Positions 48,510 through 58,683 of a stretch of 64,000 nt of DNA are shown here, in pieces. The notes beneath the pieces are model-generated. The model saw only the letters and a list, made by a program, of their open reading frames with translations. It ran no database searches and was not told the DNA's origin. A program made the position numbers and the translations under genes. This DNA is from Planoprotostelium fungivorum. Its lineage: Eukaryota > Evosea > Variosea > Cavosteliida > Cavosteliaceae. The DNA is taken from assembly GCA_003024175.1 (NCBI GenBank), contig MDYQ01000066.1, positions 50,520 through 114,519 on the forward strand. Direction: 5' to 3'. Each line of letters begins with the position of its first letter. The first letter of the stretch is position 1.

Positions 48510-48672
48510 GCACTCTAGTCTGTTTTCGTTTGCATACATGTCACCAGAGGAGCAGAAGCCAATAGAGGAGGACTTATAGTGAACACGTGTTGTCCGTTGA
48601 TTGTGTATTTGGATGATGAAGTCAACTTGGGTCTCGTGATGGTGATGGCTCCGAAATTAAATTGAGACCGCT

Positions 48673-50280
48673 GTGAAACGCAAAAAGATCGCATCACATC
48701 ACATAGCATCGCAAATGGAGATACCTGGATATTACTTCGATCCAGCGACAAATCGATACTTCAAAGGAAAGAAACCAGAGCCACCGAAAGTCGAAGTGAA
48801 CATCGATGTGAATACATCTATCATGTTTCTGACCAACATAGAAACCGGTGATTGTGAGAGCTGACCATTCAAATCATCCCGTTCAGAGTTTAGTTGACAT
48901 CAAATCACACATCCAACGAAATGGTCGAATGCATCATCACACCCATCCATCCCTAATCCGGTATCCCTTCAACACCCCATCATCACTCACCCTCTATAGA
49001 CGTGTCTTCTTGCGACAGCGTCTGCTCCAACTTCCAGACACCACGGACAAGACAGAATCTTGGGATTGGGATTCACCTCTACGTCCATCCATCTCCATCA
49101 GTCATCCTTCCGTCGTTCTCCTCGACTGTCGTGGAGATGATATCATTGTCGCGTGTGATTCAAGTAGTCTGGTCGATCGGTTCACCGTGGGGACCAAAGA
49201 CATATCGCATCACATCATCCCCACCAGCCTCTTTGGCCGCTCAGACACTGTCTCCTCGATCGAACTGAACCCCGTCCGATCGAACGTCGTGGGGTGAGAT
49301 CACCAACATCTCTTTCGTCTCATCTTCCAAACGAGTTGATGAACCTCTCAGGTGCTCTCTCTTCGGAGGTGCCGATGGTGGTGGCTCTGGTGTCGTCTTC
49401 GATAAGACGTCTGGATCTTCGGCTCTGACCGAGTACTCCAGGGGATCCGTCTGGTCTTTCAAGTGGCATCCATCCGGGAGCTCTTACGCCATCGGTACGT
49501 ACATTACGCATCGCGTGCGTACCGATTCCGGGTAGGTGGTACCGGCCGGGCGTATCTCGTCGACGTCGACCACTACAAGAGCGTCGCTACTGGGCCGGGC
49601 ATCTGGACCCAGAAGAATGACGTGTTCTGTCAAGATTTCGATCGAATGGGAAATGTTCTGCTGAACGGCTGCCGTGACGGTACAGTCAGGAGTACAGATT
49701 TGCGCGGGAAACCTTCGGGTGGGTGGATGCGGTGGTGACGTGTCATGATGTGGGCAGACATGACGGAGATGTATCGAGATGGAAAGAAGAGACATTATTC
49801 TGCGACTCGGGTCAAGCTGATGAGAGACGAGAGGACCGTCTTGGTCGGCTACAAAGACACGACGGTGAGTGATCCATCATCATGAACACATGATCGACAC
49901 GGAATACAATTGGAACCGCTGAGATGAATAGGTGTTGCTTTACGACCGAAGGAATGGAAATAAGATCTGTCAGTTTGGAAAGGAGAATCCATTGGTAGAG
50001 TCAACTGTCTTCACTACTGATCAAGAAGAAGACTTTCTCTTCGTGGGTGAGAGAATCAATAGATATATGATCTCATCACATCTAAACCCGTTCCATAGGA
50101 GGTCATGCCAAGGTCATTCAAGTGTATGAGATCGAGAGCGGAAGACACATCAACACATTGGGTCCATTCAAGAGAGACATTCGAGTGTTGCAGAGTGCAG
50201 TGCATCGAAAGAGTGAAGGACTCTGGTTCACGCCAGACGAGAGGAAGCTCGGATTTTGGAATTTCTTCCCAAGTGCATGA
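48673..50280 (+). CDS. DCAF4-like WD40 protein
   Basis: Multi-exon. The N-terminus carries IPGYYFDPATNRYFKGKK, the P-G-x-Y-x-D-P-x-x-x-R-Y-F motif that marks DCAF4. WD40 blades follow, e.g. GSVWSFKWHPSGSSYAIGGT, NDVFCQDFDRMGNVLLNGCR, GTVRSTDLR, KLMRDERTVLVGYKDTTVLL, YDRRNGNKICQF and GGHAKVIQVYEIESGRHI, ending at ...LGFWNFFPSA. DCAF proteins dock substrates to the DDB1-CUL4 ubiquitin ligase. Two in-frame Mets exist (48673, 48715). The WDxR-box appears as STDLR and LYDRR. Convergent with the small basic protein 69 bp away. Confidence 0.75.
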
Positions 50281-50348
50281 CTTTATCATCGAGATCACGA
50301 TGGTCCAATGCCTCTGTCCAATAGAAATGTATAGATATTCCGTGGCTT

Positions 50349-50761
50349 CTACTCTTCCTCTTCTTTCTCGCCTCCTTCTTCTTCAAACTGTTCTCTCTGG
50401 GCGTCGAGATCGATGGTGAGTACCTTTCGAGTCGTATCGAACACATTGCCCTTGATAAAACTGAGGGAATTTGCTTCTACGTTCTTCTTCATCTTCTTCT
50501 GTCTGGTCTCCTTGACAGCGACGATCACATTCTTATCTTTTACTTCATCGAGAGCGTGCAGAACTTTGAGATTCTGTTTCAGATAGTTGGCTTCCTTCTC
50601 TCTCCTCTTCACCTCTGCGAGAGCGTGAGTGGATGATGTGATGATCGCATGTTACCCAACAGTGATTCTTTTGGCCCTGCATTCTTTGACTTCTTTTTCG
50701 TCTTCTTCTTTTGCACTCCGTTCAGACGGTTCAACAGATCCTTCGTGATGCTGGCAGACAT
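50349..50761 (-). CDS. Small highly charged nuclear or nucleolar-type protein
   Basis: Two exons give about 122 residues. A short helix MSASITKDLLNRLNGVQ is followed by a Lys cluster (KKKTKKKSKNAG). Then comes a charged helical middle (KRREKEANYLKQNLKVLHAL), another basic patch (RQKKMKKNVEAN) and an acidic tail (EEEGGEKEEEE). This composition is common in ribosome-biogenesis and chromatin factors; no family is recognised. Its start lies 87 bp from the divergent HIBCH start, so they likely share a promoter region. Confidence 0.65.
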
Positions 50762-50847
50762 CGCAATGTGATGAAGATCGGAAAGGTCACTACCTCGTTG
50801 TAGAAGTGCATGTAAACTCAAAATGTGGCAGACACATCATCGACGAC

Positions 50848-52478
50848 ATGATGTCCTTCCAGGTTGCAAAGAGACTCAATTTGATCCAGAGACACGTATC
50901 ACCCGACATAAGTGTCAGAAGAATGACGACAGAACCGACGCTGGCACAATCTGTGGGTCCGCATCACTTGATTCCCTGACTCTCGAACAGCCCCTCGTCC
51001 TCTATGATAACTTTGACAATGGATTGAAGATCGTTCGTCTCAATCGACCGAAAGCACTCAATGCCATCAATGAAGGTCCGTCCATCGCATCCTCCACTCC
51101 TCACTCTTTGACAGAGATGGTTTCATCCATGATCAACGAATACTCTTCTCTCTTCCACCAATCTCAGAAACGTCGCGTCATCTTCTTAACTGGAGAGGGT
51201 GGAAAGGCTTTCTGCGCCGGAGGCGACATCAAGGCCCTACAGGCTTCATCTGCAAAGAAAGATCCCAAGTTGGCGGAATCTTTCTTTCGAAGTGAATACA
51301 AGCTCGACTACCTCCTGTGGCATCTCAATGAGAACACGATCAGCCCCCATCCTCTTCTCAAAGACGTCACCACCATCGCCAACATGAGCGGCATCACCAT
51401 GGTGAAGAAGAATTTTGGCGGGAAAATGACAAGGACAGGGAGGAGGCGTGGGACTGTCCATCAGCTCCCAGATCCGCATCGTAACCCAGAACACCGTCTT
51501 CGCCATGCCCGAAGTGAGTTCATCATCCATCACCAACATCCTCCGTCCTGTCCATCATCGATCATCCAATATCCATCATCGATCATCACATTGTCCATCA
51601 TCGATCATCCAATATCCATCGTCCAATCATCTCATGTGTCGGTGTCAGACTGGCATCGGACTCTTCCCCGATGTAGGTGGAACTTTTTTCTTGAGTAAGG
51701 ACAAGCTGAAGGGTCCTCTGGGTGTCTACATCGGTGTCACCGGTCAGAAGTTGTCTGGTGCCGATTGCATCTACGCTGGAATAGGAACTCACTACGTGGA
51801 CGCACAGAAGCTGGGTGATCTATTGGTGAGGCATCGTCCATGGTTCAGAGGCTGACGGCATGCAGGAGGAGCTGAAGCGTGCGGAATTTTCTGAGAAAGA
51901 TACGGCGAGAAAGATCGTAGAAAAGTATTCGTCGACACCGGGTGAGGCCGGCGTCGCGCGCGAAGATTCACGGAAAACTCAGGACCGTCCGCGCTGGCAC
52001 AGAATGAGGAGAAGATTCGCAGACATTTCTCGGAAGATTCAGTTGAAGGTATCGTCAAGAGCTTGCAGTCATCGGACGATGAGTGGGCACAGAAGACACA
52101 CCAGACTGTCATGTCTAAATCTCCCAGCAGCATGAAGGTGAATCCGTCTACAACGTTATAGATTGACCCCTCAGGTCACCCTGCGTGGTATTTTGACCGG
52201 AGGTGGTACTCTTCACGACACGTTCAAGAAGGAGCTCAGGATGGCCATTCACTCCGTATTGTCCGACGACTTTGCAGAGGGTGAGATCTTTAGAACATGA
52301 CGATGATGTGAGTGTGACGTCATCACCAGGAGTGAGAGCCGTGTTGGTGGATAAAGACAACAAACCAAAGTGGAATCCTCCCAATCTCTCTGCTGTGACT
52401 CAAGAGAGGGTAGACAGCTATTTCAAGCCAGTAGACAATGTAGAAGATCTTCAATTGGACAGAAACTGGATTCACTGA
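50848..52478 (+). CDS. HIBCH: 3-hydroxyisobutyryl-CoA hydrolase (valine degradation)
   Basis: About eight exons. With a 38-nt intron, the Met at 50848 gives an amphipathic basic presequence (MMSFQVAKRLNLIQRHVSPD), fitting mitochondria. The crotonase fold shows KIVRLNRPKALNAINEEMVS, VIFLTGEGGKAFCAGGDIKA, then ITMGGGVGLSISSQIRIVTQ across an intron, ETGIGLFPDVGGTFFLSKD and LSGADCIYAGIGTHYV. The C-terminus has KPKWNPPNL, typical of HIBCH (K-P-x-W-x-P). The catalytic Glu and Asp of the family fall in PETGIGLFPDVGG. The enzyme frees 3-hydroxyisobutyrate from its CoA ester. One intron carries tandem CATCATCGATCATCCAATAT repeats. AATAAA at 52488. Confidence 0.9.
51570..51632 (+). repeat. Tandem 20-mer-like intron repeat
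   Basis: About three copies of a unit CATCATCGATCATCCAATAT inside an intron of the HIBCH gene. It is locally expanded and explains why this intron is more than twice the usual length. Confidence 0.75.
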
Positions 52479-52720
52479 ACTTGAACTAATAAAATGATGG
52501 AGAAGCACGCAGACTCTTGTTCTTCAGACAAACGCGATGCACCTTTAGAGTCCTAAGCATCAATTTCACAGTGTGCCACGTTCTTCTCATCGAAATATGT
52601 TTGTCGGGTGTGTGACCATGGGGTGTCTTGTTGCATATTTTCTGTCAAGAGGTGAAGAACTGCATATCAAGGAGGACGATATCAAGATAGACACTCGAAT
52701 CGGTCTCACGTGAAGGAGAG

Positions 52721-53125
52721 ATGAACTTGTCCCTTCTGATCAGCCCGCATCATCGTGAGGTCACTCTCACGAACCGAAAGAGGGTCTTCTATTACAACCC
52801 CCACGAAGATGACGCCAAGAAGAGGAGGATGGATATGGAGGGGGATAGACTGAGCCACAGAACGTCTGAACCTCTCATCCACCGAAACGTGAGGAGAAAC
52901 TTTTCAACGACGGAGAAAGAAGAGCTGAGTTGCATATTCCTTGCGAGTCCATACCCTTCTATAGAAGAGAGGGTTCAACTGGCGAAGAAGTTCTACACAA
53001 CTGAGAGGAGAGTTCAAGTGTGGTTTCAGAACCAACGAGCAAGGTGTGTTTGGGATGAGATCCAGTCAGTATGCTGAAGAGAGGCAGAACGCGAAAGAGT
53101 GTGGAAGAAGACGTGTCATCTGTAG
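52721..53125 (+). CDS. Homeobox protein
   Basis: The N-terminal part is basic (NRKRVFYYNPHEDDAKKRRM). The homeodomain follows: VRRNFSTTEKEELSCIFLAS, PYPSIEERVQLAKKFYTTER and RVQVWFQNQRAR, with the invariant W, F, N and R of helix 3. A 36-nt intron then joins to REAERERVWKKTCHL and a stop at 53125; without it, the frame ends at 53077. Gln at residue 50 of the homeodomain (WFQNQRA) is a specificity residue typical of many animal classes. The protein is short, about 120 residues, with no recognisable effector domain. An AATAAA follows near 53132. Confidence 0.8.
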
Positions 53126-54095
53126 TAATGTGAATAAATAGTGGTCATGTATCACAGGCATTGTATTTTGTGAAGTGTACGCTCTTCTCAGATGTCTATC
53201 GATTGAATCTTTGCTAAAGTTTGAGTATCCTGATCAAATCGATCGATATCCTTCGCTTGTACAAGGTAAAACCTCAGTAGTACAAGGTTGGCGAGGTCAA
53301 GGGCGAACAGTGCCATACTAGTGCTGAAATATTTCATCGCCAACAAGACGAAACATACTCCATCTCGGAGGCACCTTCGATGTGTCCGTTCTCCTCGAGA
53401 CGCTGTCCACTAATGCATACCCTCACTTGAGAGGAGAACACTTCGATCAGAGTCAAGTAACACTTCCTCGATGCAACCGAAGGACTGCTTCAGGAGAAGA
53501 TCTCAAAAACATGGGTGATCACCATATAGCAATTTGGCAAGCTCTCCAGGATCCACGCGGTACCGGTCAAGATCGTTGAAGGGAATGAAGCACTCTTTGT
53601 GATGCAGCTCACATCTCCCGTGCAAGGCGTAACACAAAGAACAATCCCAACCGCTGAGAAACTAGACCATCTATTCCAGCGAGTGCATCATAACACAAGA
53701 AGAATAAGGTAGAAGATGATTCATTTCATTTACTTCTTTATAATAGGCATCTGACCAAATCCAGTCGTGGTTACCTGAGAGGTGATTAACAAATGTATTA
53801 GTAGTTTGACGGCAGTATGGCTCATAGGAGACATCTGTGCTTTGTACGAAAATATAATCTTCCCAAATCGTTCAACAGGACATCTACGGATAAGAGATGT
53901 ACTGAGCGAGATCGGGTGTAGAAGAAGAAGAGAATGTGGATGTTGCCTGCTCACCTGATCAGATTGTGATGAGATCTCCCTCAGAAGCATTTTTTAAGAT
54001 ATCATGTGTACGATATCATCTTCAACTTGAAACATCCAACTTGAACATACAATCTTGACATTTATTCACATCTGAGGGACATCATCACCTCCCCA
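53126..54095. other. Stretch without a confident gene
   Basis: 970 bp. A minus-strand open frame (53990-53730) contains CPVERFGKIIFSYKAQ and HTAVKLLIHLLITSQ and could be part of a small spliced gene. The exons do not join in phase by eye, so it is not called. A plus frame (53382-53579) has no features. Otherwise AT-rich flank. Confidence 0.4.
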
Positions 54096-55602
54096 TCACA
54101 GAGCCCTCTCCTCTCTTTTCTCCACGTGCAGACGACCGATGAGAGATCTCAATGTGTGATTGGGTACTACTTTTCTCGAGTTTAGAGGTAATCCCGTCTT
54201 GGGTGATGTCAAGTGTCCGTTATCGAACCATTCATTGATTGCCTTCCTCTCGTAGGTGAATCCATCTTCGGTGGTGACTGGATCGATCATGATTTCGTGC
54301 GTAATCGCACACATCAGCTCCTCCTCGATATCTCTAGAGCTTCCAGTGGGCTCTTGACTCTCTCTCAACTCATTGATCTTGGAGATGATGGACATCCGCT
54401 GAGGTAGATCGTGGATGTGAAAGACATCACGGAGGTTGCCTGTCGTCAGGCGGAGGAGGGTGACACCGTCCATGGGCTGAAGAATTTCATTCGAAAGAAA
54501 TGGTAAGTTGTAGATCACCGTGCAGTCACAGAGATTCTGTGATATTTCTTCTGGGAAGGGTTGGGACAAGATCCAGTCCCAAACTTGCTCGCGAGACCAG
54601 CTCTCGATCTGATCATCATCGTCGTCAGCTTCGTGTATATAGGAGGGCACACTCACCTTCGTCTTCTCACGATAATGACCGCTCTTGAAACTGAAGAGAG
54701 TCAGTGACATCATGTGCATGATGGAATGACATTACCCATCGACCAATCGCATGATGTTCTTTGTCTCTTTGAGATTGATTCGGAGGTCATTCAATAGGAT
54801 GTCTTCGTTCATGTCGTGAAACATCTTGCCATCGATCTGACTCTCCGACAGTCTGCATCGATCAGTTCATCCGATGGATATTGCAGACATTCACATCTGA
54901 CAAGCGTTGTCTAACCCCTCTTCTTCACTTAAGACGATGTACAACTGGATGTTGTGAGATCATCTTCCGATGTAGTGTGCGTCGTCTCACTTCGGGGGCA
55001 CTCCATTGTTTCAGAGGGGTCATTAGATATTTCTCATAGTCGGTCTGTCTTGCATGCAACGAGAACTCCTCCAGACGAAGTGTGCTGAGGTGGTCGCTGA
55101 CATCGGTGAGCTCTTTCTCTGAGCTTCTGAGGTCTTCCACGATCTTCTCGTTTGTCTTTGGAATCTCTTCGACCTTTTGGAGGGTCCTCTCGTATTCTAA
55201 CTTGGTGTCGTGATATTTCCTGGCAAACTCCTCCATCTTGGCTTTGTGACTGTCCAAAGTTTTTTTCAACTGATTACGGTTTAGAGGATGAGGTTGCATG
55301 GGATGGAATCACCACTGGCTCGGACATCTGGAGTCTGAATTGTTCTTGCTTCGAAAACTTGATGTTCTGGGTCAAGATAGCCACTCTTCTCTCCCTCTCT
55401 TGAATTGCATTTACGGTGGCGGAGATCTTTTTCTTTGTGATGGTCCTGAGGTAAGGTTGGGATCCTGTGAATCCATATCTCACTCACATTGGTTTGCGTG
55501 TGTCTGTGATCGAGGTGGATGACGATGCTATGGAAATTTCGGTCTGTTGTAATTGTTTCAAGATTCTCGGACCCTTTTGTCCTGACCTACGAGCGCAGTC
55601 AT
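54096..55602 (-). CDS. Coiled-coil, double SAM and U-box protein (putative E3 ubiquitin ligase)
   Basis: Multi-exon minus-strand gene. Reading 5' to 3': a helical coiled coil (ISATVNAIQERERRVAILTQ, then KMEEFARKYHDTKLEYERTL and on) and a first SAM domain (QWSAPELYIVLSEEEGLDNA...LINLKE-type helices to IMRLVD). A second SAM domain follows (IESWSREQVWDWILSQPFPE, PMDGVTLLRLTTGNLRDVFH). Last is a C-terminal U-box: LMCAITHEIMIDPVTTEDGF, TYERKAINEWFDNGHLTSPK and TLRSLIGRL, matching the usual P-I-x-x-x-x-x-D-P-V...G-x-T-Y-E-R pattern. U-box proteins bring an E2 enzyme to substrates; SAM domains mediate assembly. The N-terminal limit is uncertain: the Met at 55602 is in frame, but the frame stays open upstream and could join the IPT-domain gene. 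Confidence 0.75.
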
Positions 55603-55827
55603 GACCGGCTTCTCCACCACGTTGCACACAACTTTATCGGTTCGTAAGAGGACTTGAAAGGTGATTCCAATGAGCTGATTGGTCGGTGATCCGTCATCAT
55701 TGCTCACAACAAAGGCGTCCGTGTCGTTCGCATCTCAACCGTAGAACCACCCATCCGTATCGTTTTTATTCGTCTCATAATTGGTATCGATGTCAAACAA
55801 AATCCTCTTAAATAGTCTCTTCTCGCG

Positions 55828-57597
55828 TTATTCCGTGTCACTTCCCCCACTCTTATTCGTTACAGCCACGTTTGCTTCCGTCTTCGGTGTATCTGTTGGT
55901 CTCTTGATGTAAGTGAAAGTCATTCGCTTGCTGGCCATCAGCTGATCAGTAAAATAGCGATTGCCAACTTCGACCAAGACCTAAATGGGATGAGGAGGTG
56001 AACATCTACAACGTTGTAGATGCTCACCGTGGAAGGGCTGTTGGGGTCTTTGGGTGGAACGATGACGGTGATGAGGTTCTCGGCTGTATCTACAACGGGG
56101 CAAAATCTTCCATTCAGCATGACGTCCACTGGTGCAGATGTCAGCCCTCGATCATGATGCATGATGTGATGTCGTCGTTCGTGATGTCTTCATGATGGTG
56201 TTGTCTTTCATGATGTGATGTTCTTTCAAGATGTGATGTGCTCTTTCATGATGTGATGTTCTTTTTCATGATGTGATATTTTCTTTCATGATGTGACGTT
56301 TTCTTTCATTGTGATGTTCTTTCATGATGCAATCATCTTTTACGATGTAATTAGATGATGTGATGTTGTGATGATCATCGACACGAATACGGAACATTCA
56401 TCACCTGTCTCGCTGAAACCTCTTCCCTTGATCCAACACTCTGTCTCTTCATCTTCATATCCCTGCGACGGCCTCATCTCATTCACAATCGGTGCTTCTA
56501 CTCCATTCAGACTCTCCTTCCTCTATCACACAATCCTCACCCTTCTTGTGTCTCCTTCTAGCGTAGACGATGAAAGGTCTAGACATGATGATCTCCTCAT
56601 GCTTCACGTCATCGATGCAAAATTCGACCGTGAAGTGGAGGCGGAACATGTTACCCTCGGAAGTTTCCATTACCTTTTCCGTTCAGTGTCGACAACGTCG
56701 ACACCGACTCACGAGTAAGGAGAAGGTAGCAGAGTGGCCCGTTCGATCGAGCTGCTTCGTGATGCTGCCGGTCGCTCCGTTCGGATCATCAGAGTCTTCT
56801 CTTAAGATGTTCCTCTTAGAAGGTAACAGCGTGTCACCTTCTCGATTGACTGGTGTCGTCAGCCACGGGCGCGTTGTAGATGGACTCACCCAGCTTGACG
56901 GTCACTTGACCTGATGTGATGTTGGGAAAAGGTTCGCCCGGTCGATCGCGGCGCATGATGGTGAGTGGATTCGGATTAAGAGGTCTGGTAGAGTCGGTGG
57001 ACGCACGCGGAGTGTGTGATGATGCATCACCTGTGTTCATTCGTGTATGACTTCCTCTGTCTGGCTGACGGCTGCTCGCCCAGAACGAAATAACCCGTCG
57101 CATAAGAAGTCGTCGACGATCGCGCGGCCTCATCAGAGGAGGAAGAGGTGATGGGCGCTGTTGATATCGGTCCTCCTCGAATGAAGAGACCCGAATCGTA
57201 AGTGTTGGATTGAGCGGGAGATAGTCGATAATTGGCAGTGGCCATGCCAGTATATTCTGGTTGAGAATATGGGTTATATGATTGTGACGGCGATCGATTC
57301 GAATAAGGTGGGATTGTGGCTGAACCTATGATACGATCAATTTCCATTCACATTAGAGGATGATGTACCTGACTTGTCCATCATATTATGTTCTGGGGAG
57401 GATGTGGGTGAGAGGGTTGTCCTCGGTCGCTTCGCTGCCATCTCCGAGGAAGAAGAACCCTCAGAGCTGGGCGATCGAATGGAATCTGGGGACGGTGGTC
57501 CTCGCCCCGTTTGCTTCATGCTCTTCAATAAAAGTGAAGCACCTGCCTCGGTTGAGTTGTCTATCCAGTGGTGAAAGTTGCTGTTGGCTGTAGCCAT
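55828..57597 (-). CDS. Putative transcription regulator with beta-sandwich and IPT/TIG domain
   Basis: Exons splice in phase from Met 57597. The N-terminal region is disordered and Ser/Pro-rich (SIRSPSSEGSSSSE, AAKRPRTTLSPTSS). A folded block starts at FPNITSGQVTVKLVNREGDT and runs through TGHSATFSLLVMETSEGNMF, RLHFTVEFCIDDVKHEEIIM, SRPFIVYARRRHKK. This reads as an Ig-like DNA-binding sandwich followed by a basic patch, as in Rel, STAT or CudA-like factors, though identity is not clear. Then CWIKGRGFSETVDVMLNGRF, CPVVDTAENLITVIVPPKDP and LVEVGNRYFTDQLM look like an IPT/TIG domain. The stop at 55828-55830 assumes no further splice; a possible 100-nt intron would extend into the coiled-coil/SAM/U-box gene downstream. 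Confidence 0.6.
56190..56365. repeat. Intronic minisatellite (TTTCATGATGTGATGTTC)
   Basis: About nine imperfect repeats of TTTCATGATGTGATGTTC fill an unusually long intron of the IPT-domain gene. The copies have short deletions (e.g. TTTCATTGTGATG). Simple tandem expansion; no coding potential. Confidence 0.9.
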
Positions 57598-58683
57598 CGT
57601 AAAAATATATCCGTGTGTGGTTGCTGAACGCCCAAAACCGCCTTCACACAACTGACACTACGAACCCTGCAGAGATACTTCTCTGAGCGTTGTATCGTTG
57701 TATCTCACAATAGACATTGACGCACGTTCAGAAGATAACCTCACCTTCAGTGTTCTACAAGATAGAGATGTGATTGGACCGATCTTTGTTCGATCGAAGA
57801 TGAGACAGCCTTTGCGAATCGAAACCGTAATGGTGATAGGTCGTTTGAAGTCTTTCAAATCACGCAGTGTGATCACGTCTCTTCGCTTCTCGTTTGTTCT
57901 GCGGCTGAGGGTTCGTATGGTCTTGACAGCAGCTGGAAATCCTATGAAATTTTCCCCACCGACAGACAGACATCGAGCTGAAAATATCGCCTTAGGAATG
58001 ACTCTGTAACCAGGCTACTACGAAGAGGGGAGTACCCTCCTCTGAAATGAAGAACGAGAGGATATATATACTACCACAGTAACATACGAACCCAGTTCAA
58101 AGATATATCACACTGTGCTCATTGCAGTCGAGCTGGAAGTCGTAAATAGAATTTAATACACGCATCATCCCAAGAGATTCGCCTCCACGCAGTCCTCCAT
58201 TATCACGCAGCCTTTCGACTCTACAGGTGATTCTCATCTCTCTCTCTCTCTTTCACTCACCCGAAATAGAAATCTGGGAGGTGTGTGGGTTCGCATACAA
58301 CGTTGTATTTCACCGAGACTGACGGATGGGCCCATATTCTGGGACGTTTTGCGTCGTCACAGGTAATGGACCTGACGCATTAGACAGCCGTTTATGTGTA
58401 TCGTGGAGTAGGAGGGAGGCAGACAGCGGACAGGAGGAGAGGCGAAGGGGAGGAGAGATATAGAGGTGAGGGTGAGGTGCCAGCGTGGGGAGGATGTGGA
58501 GTCGCACGAGAATTATCAAGGTAGACATGGTGTGTCTATCATGATAGGTGGATATGAAAGGTGGAGTGCTTCGTATCCTATCAATTCTCTTCCTTTTCCT
58601 CTCCCTCAACATCACGAATTCATCTGAGACGCAATCACATCTCCCATTTCCATCACCCAAAGACTCTAATTCTATCCTTTCTT
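57598..58683. other. Intergenic region without a recognised gene
   Basis: 1086 bp between the start of the IPT-domain gene and the end of the AIFM3-like gene. Open frames on both strands at 57660-58010 have no homology that I recognise, and their codon use is not gene-like. A GA/CT-rich tract (about 58225-58260) and a GGAGGAGAGG tract (58400-58460) are present. An isolated palindrome ACAACGTTGT lies at about 58298. Confidence 0.4.

Noticed and set aside
53730-53990. Small minus-strand gene with KIIFSYKAQ
   Set aside because: Possible exons do not join in phase and no family is recognised; left as an uncalled stretch.
56190-56365. CRISPR-like or regulatory direct repeats
   Set aside because: The units are contiguous without spacers, vary in length and lie in an intron of a eukaryotic gene; simple minisatellite.
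57658-58009. Open frames on both strands between the IPT and AIFM3-like genes
   Set aside because: No recognisable domain, no convincing introns and no codon bias like neighbouring genes.
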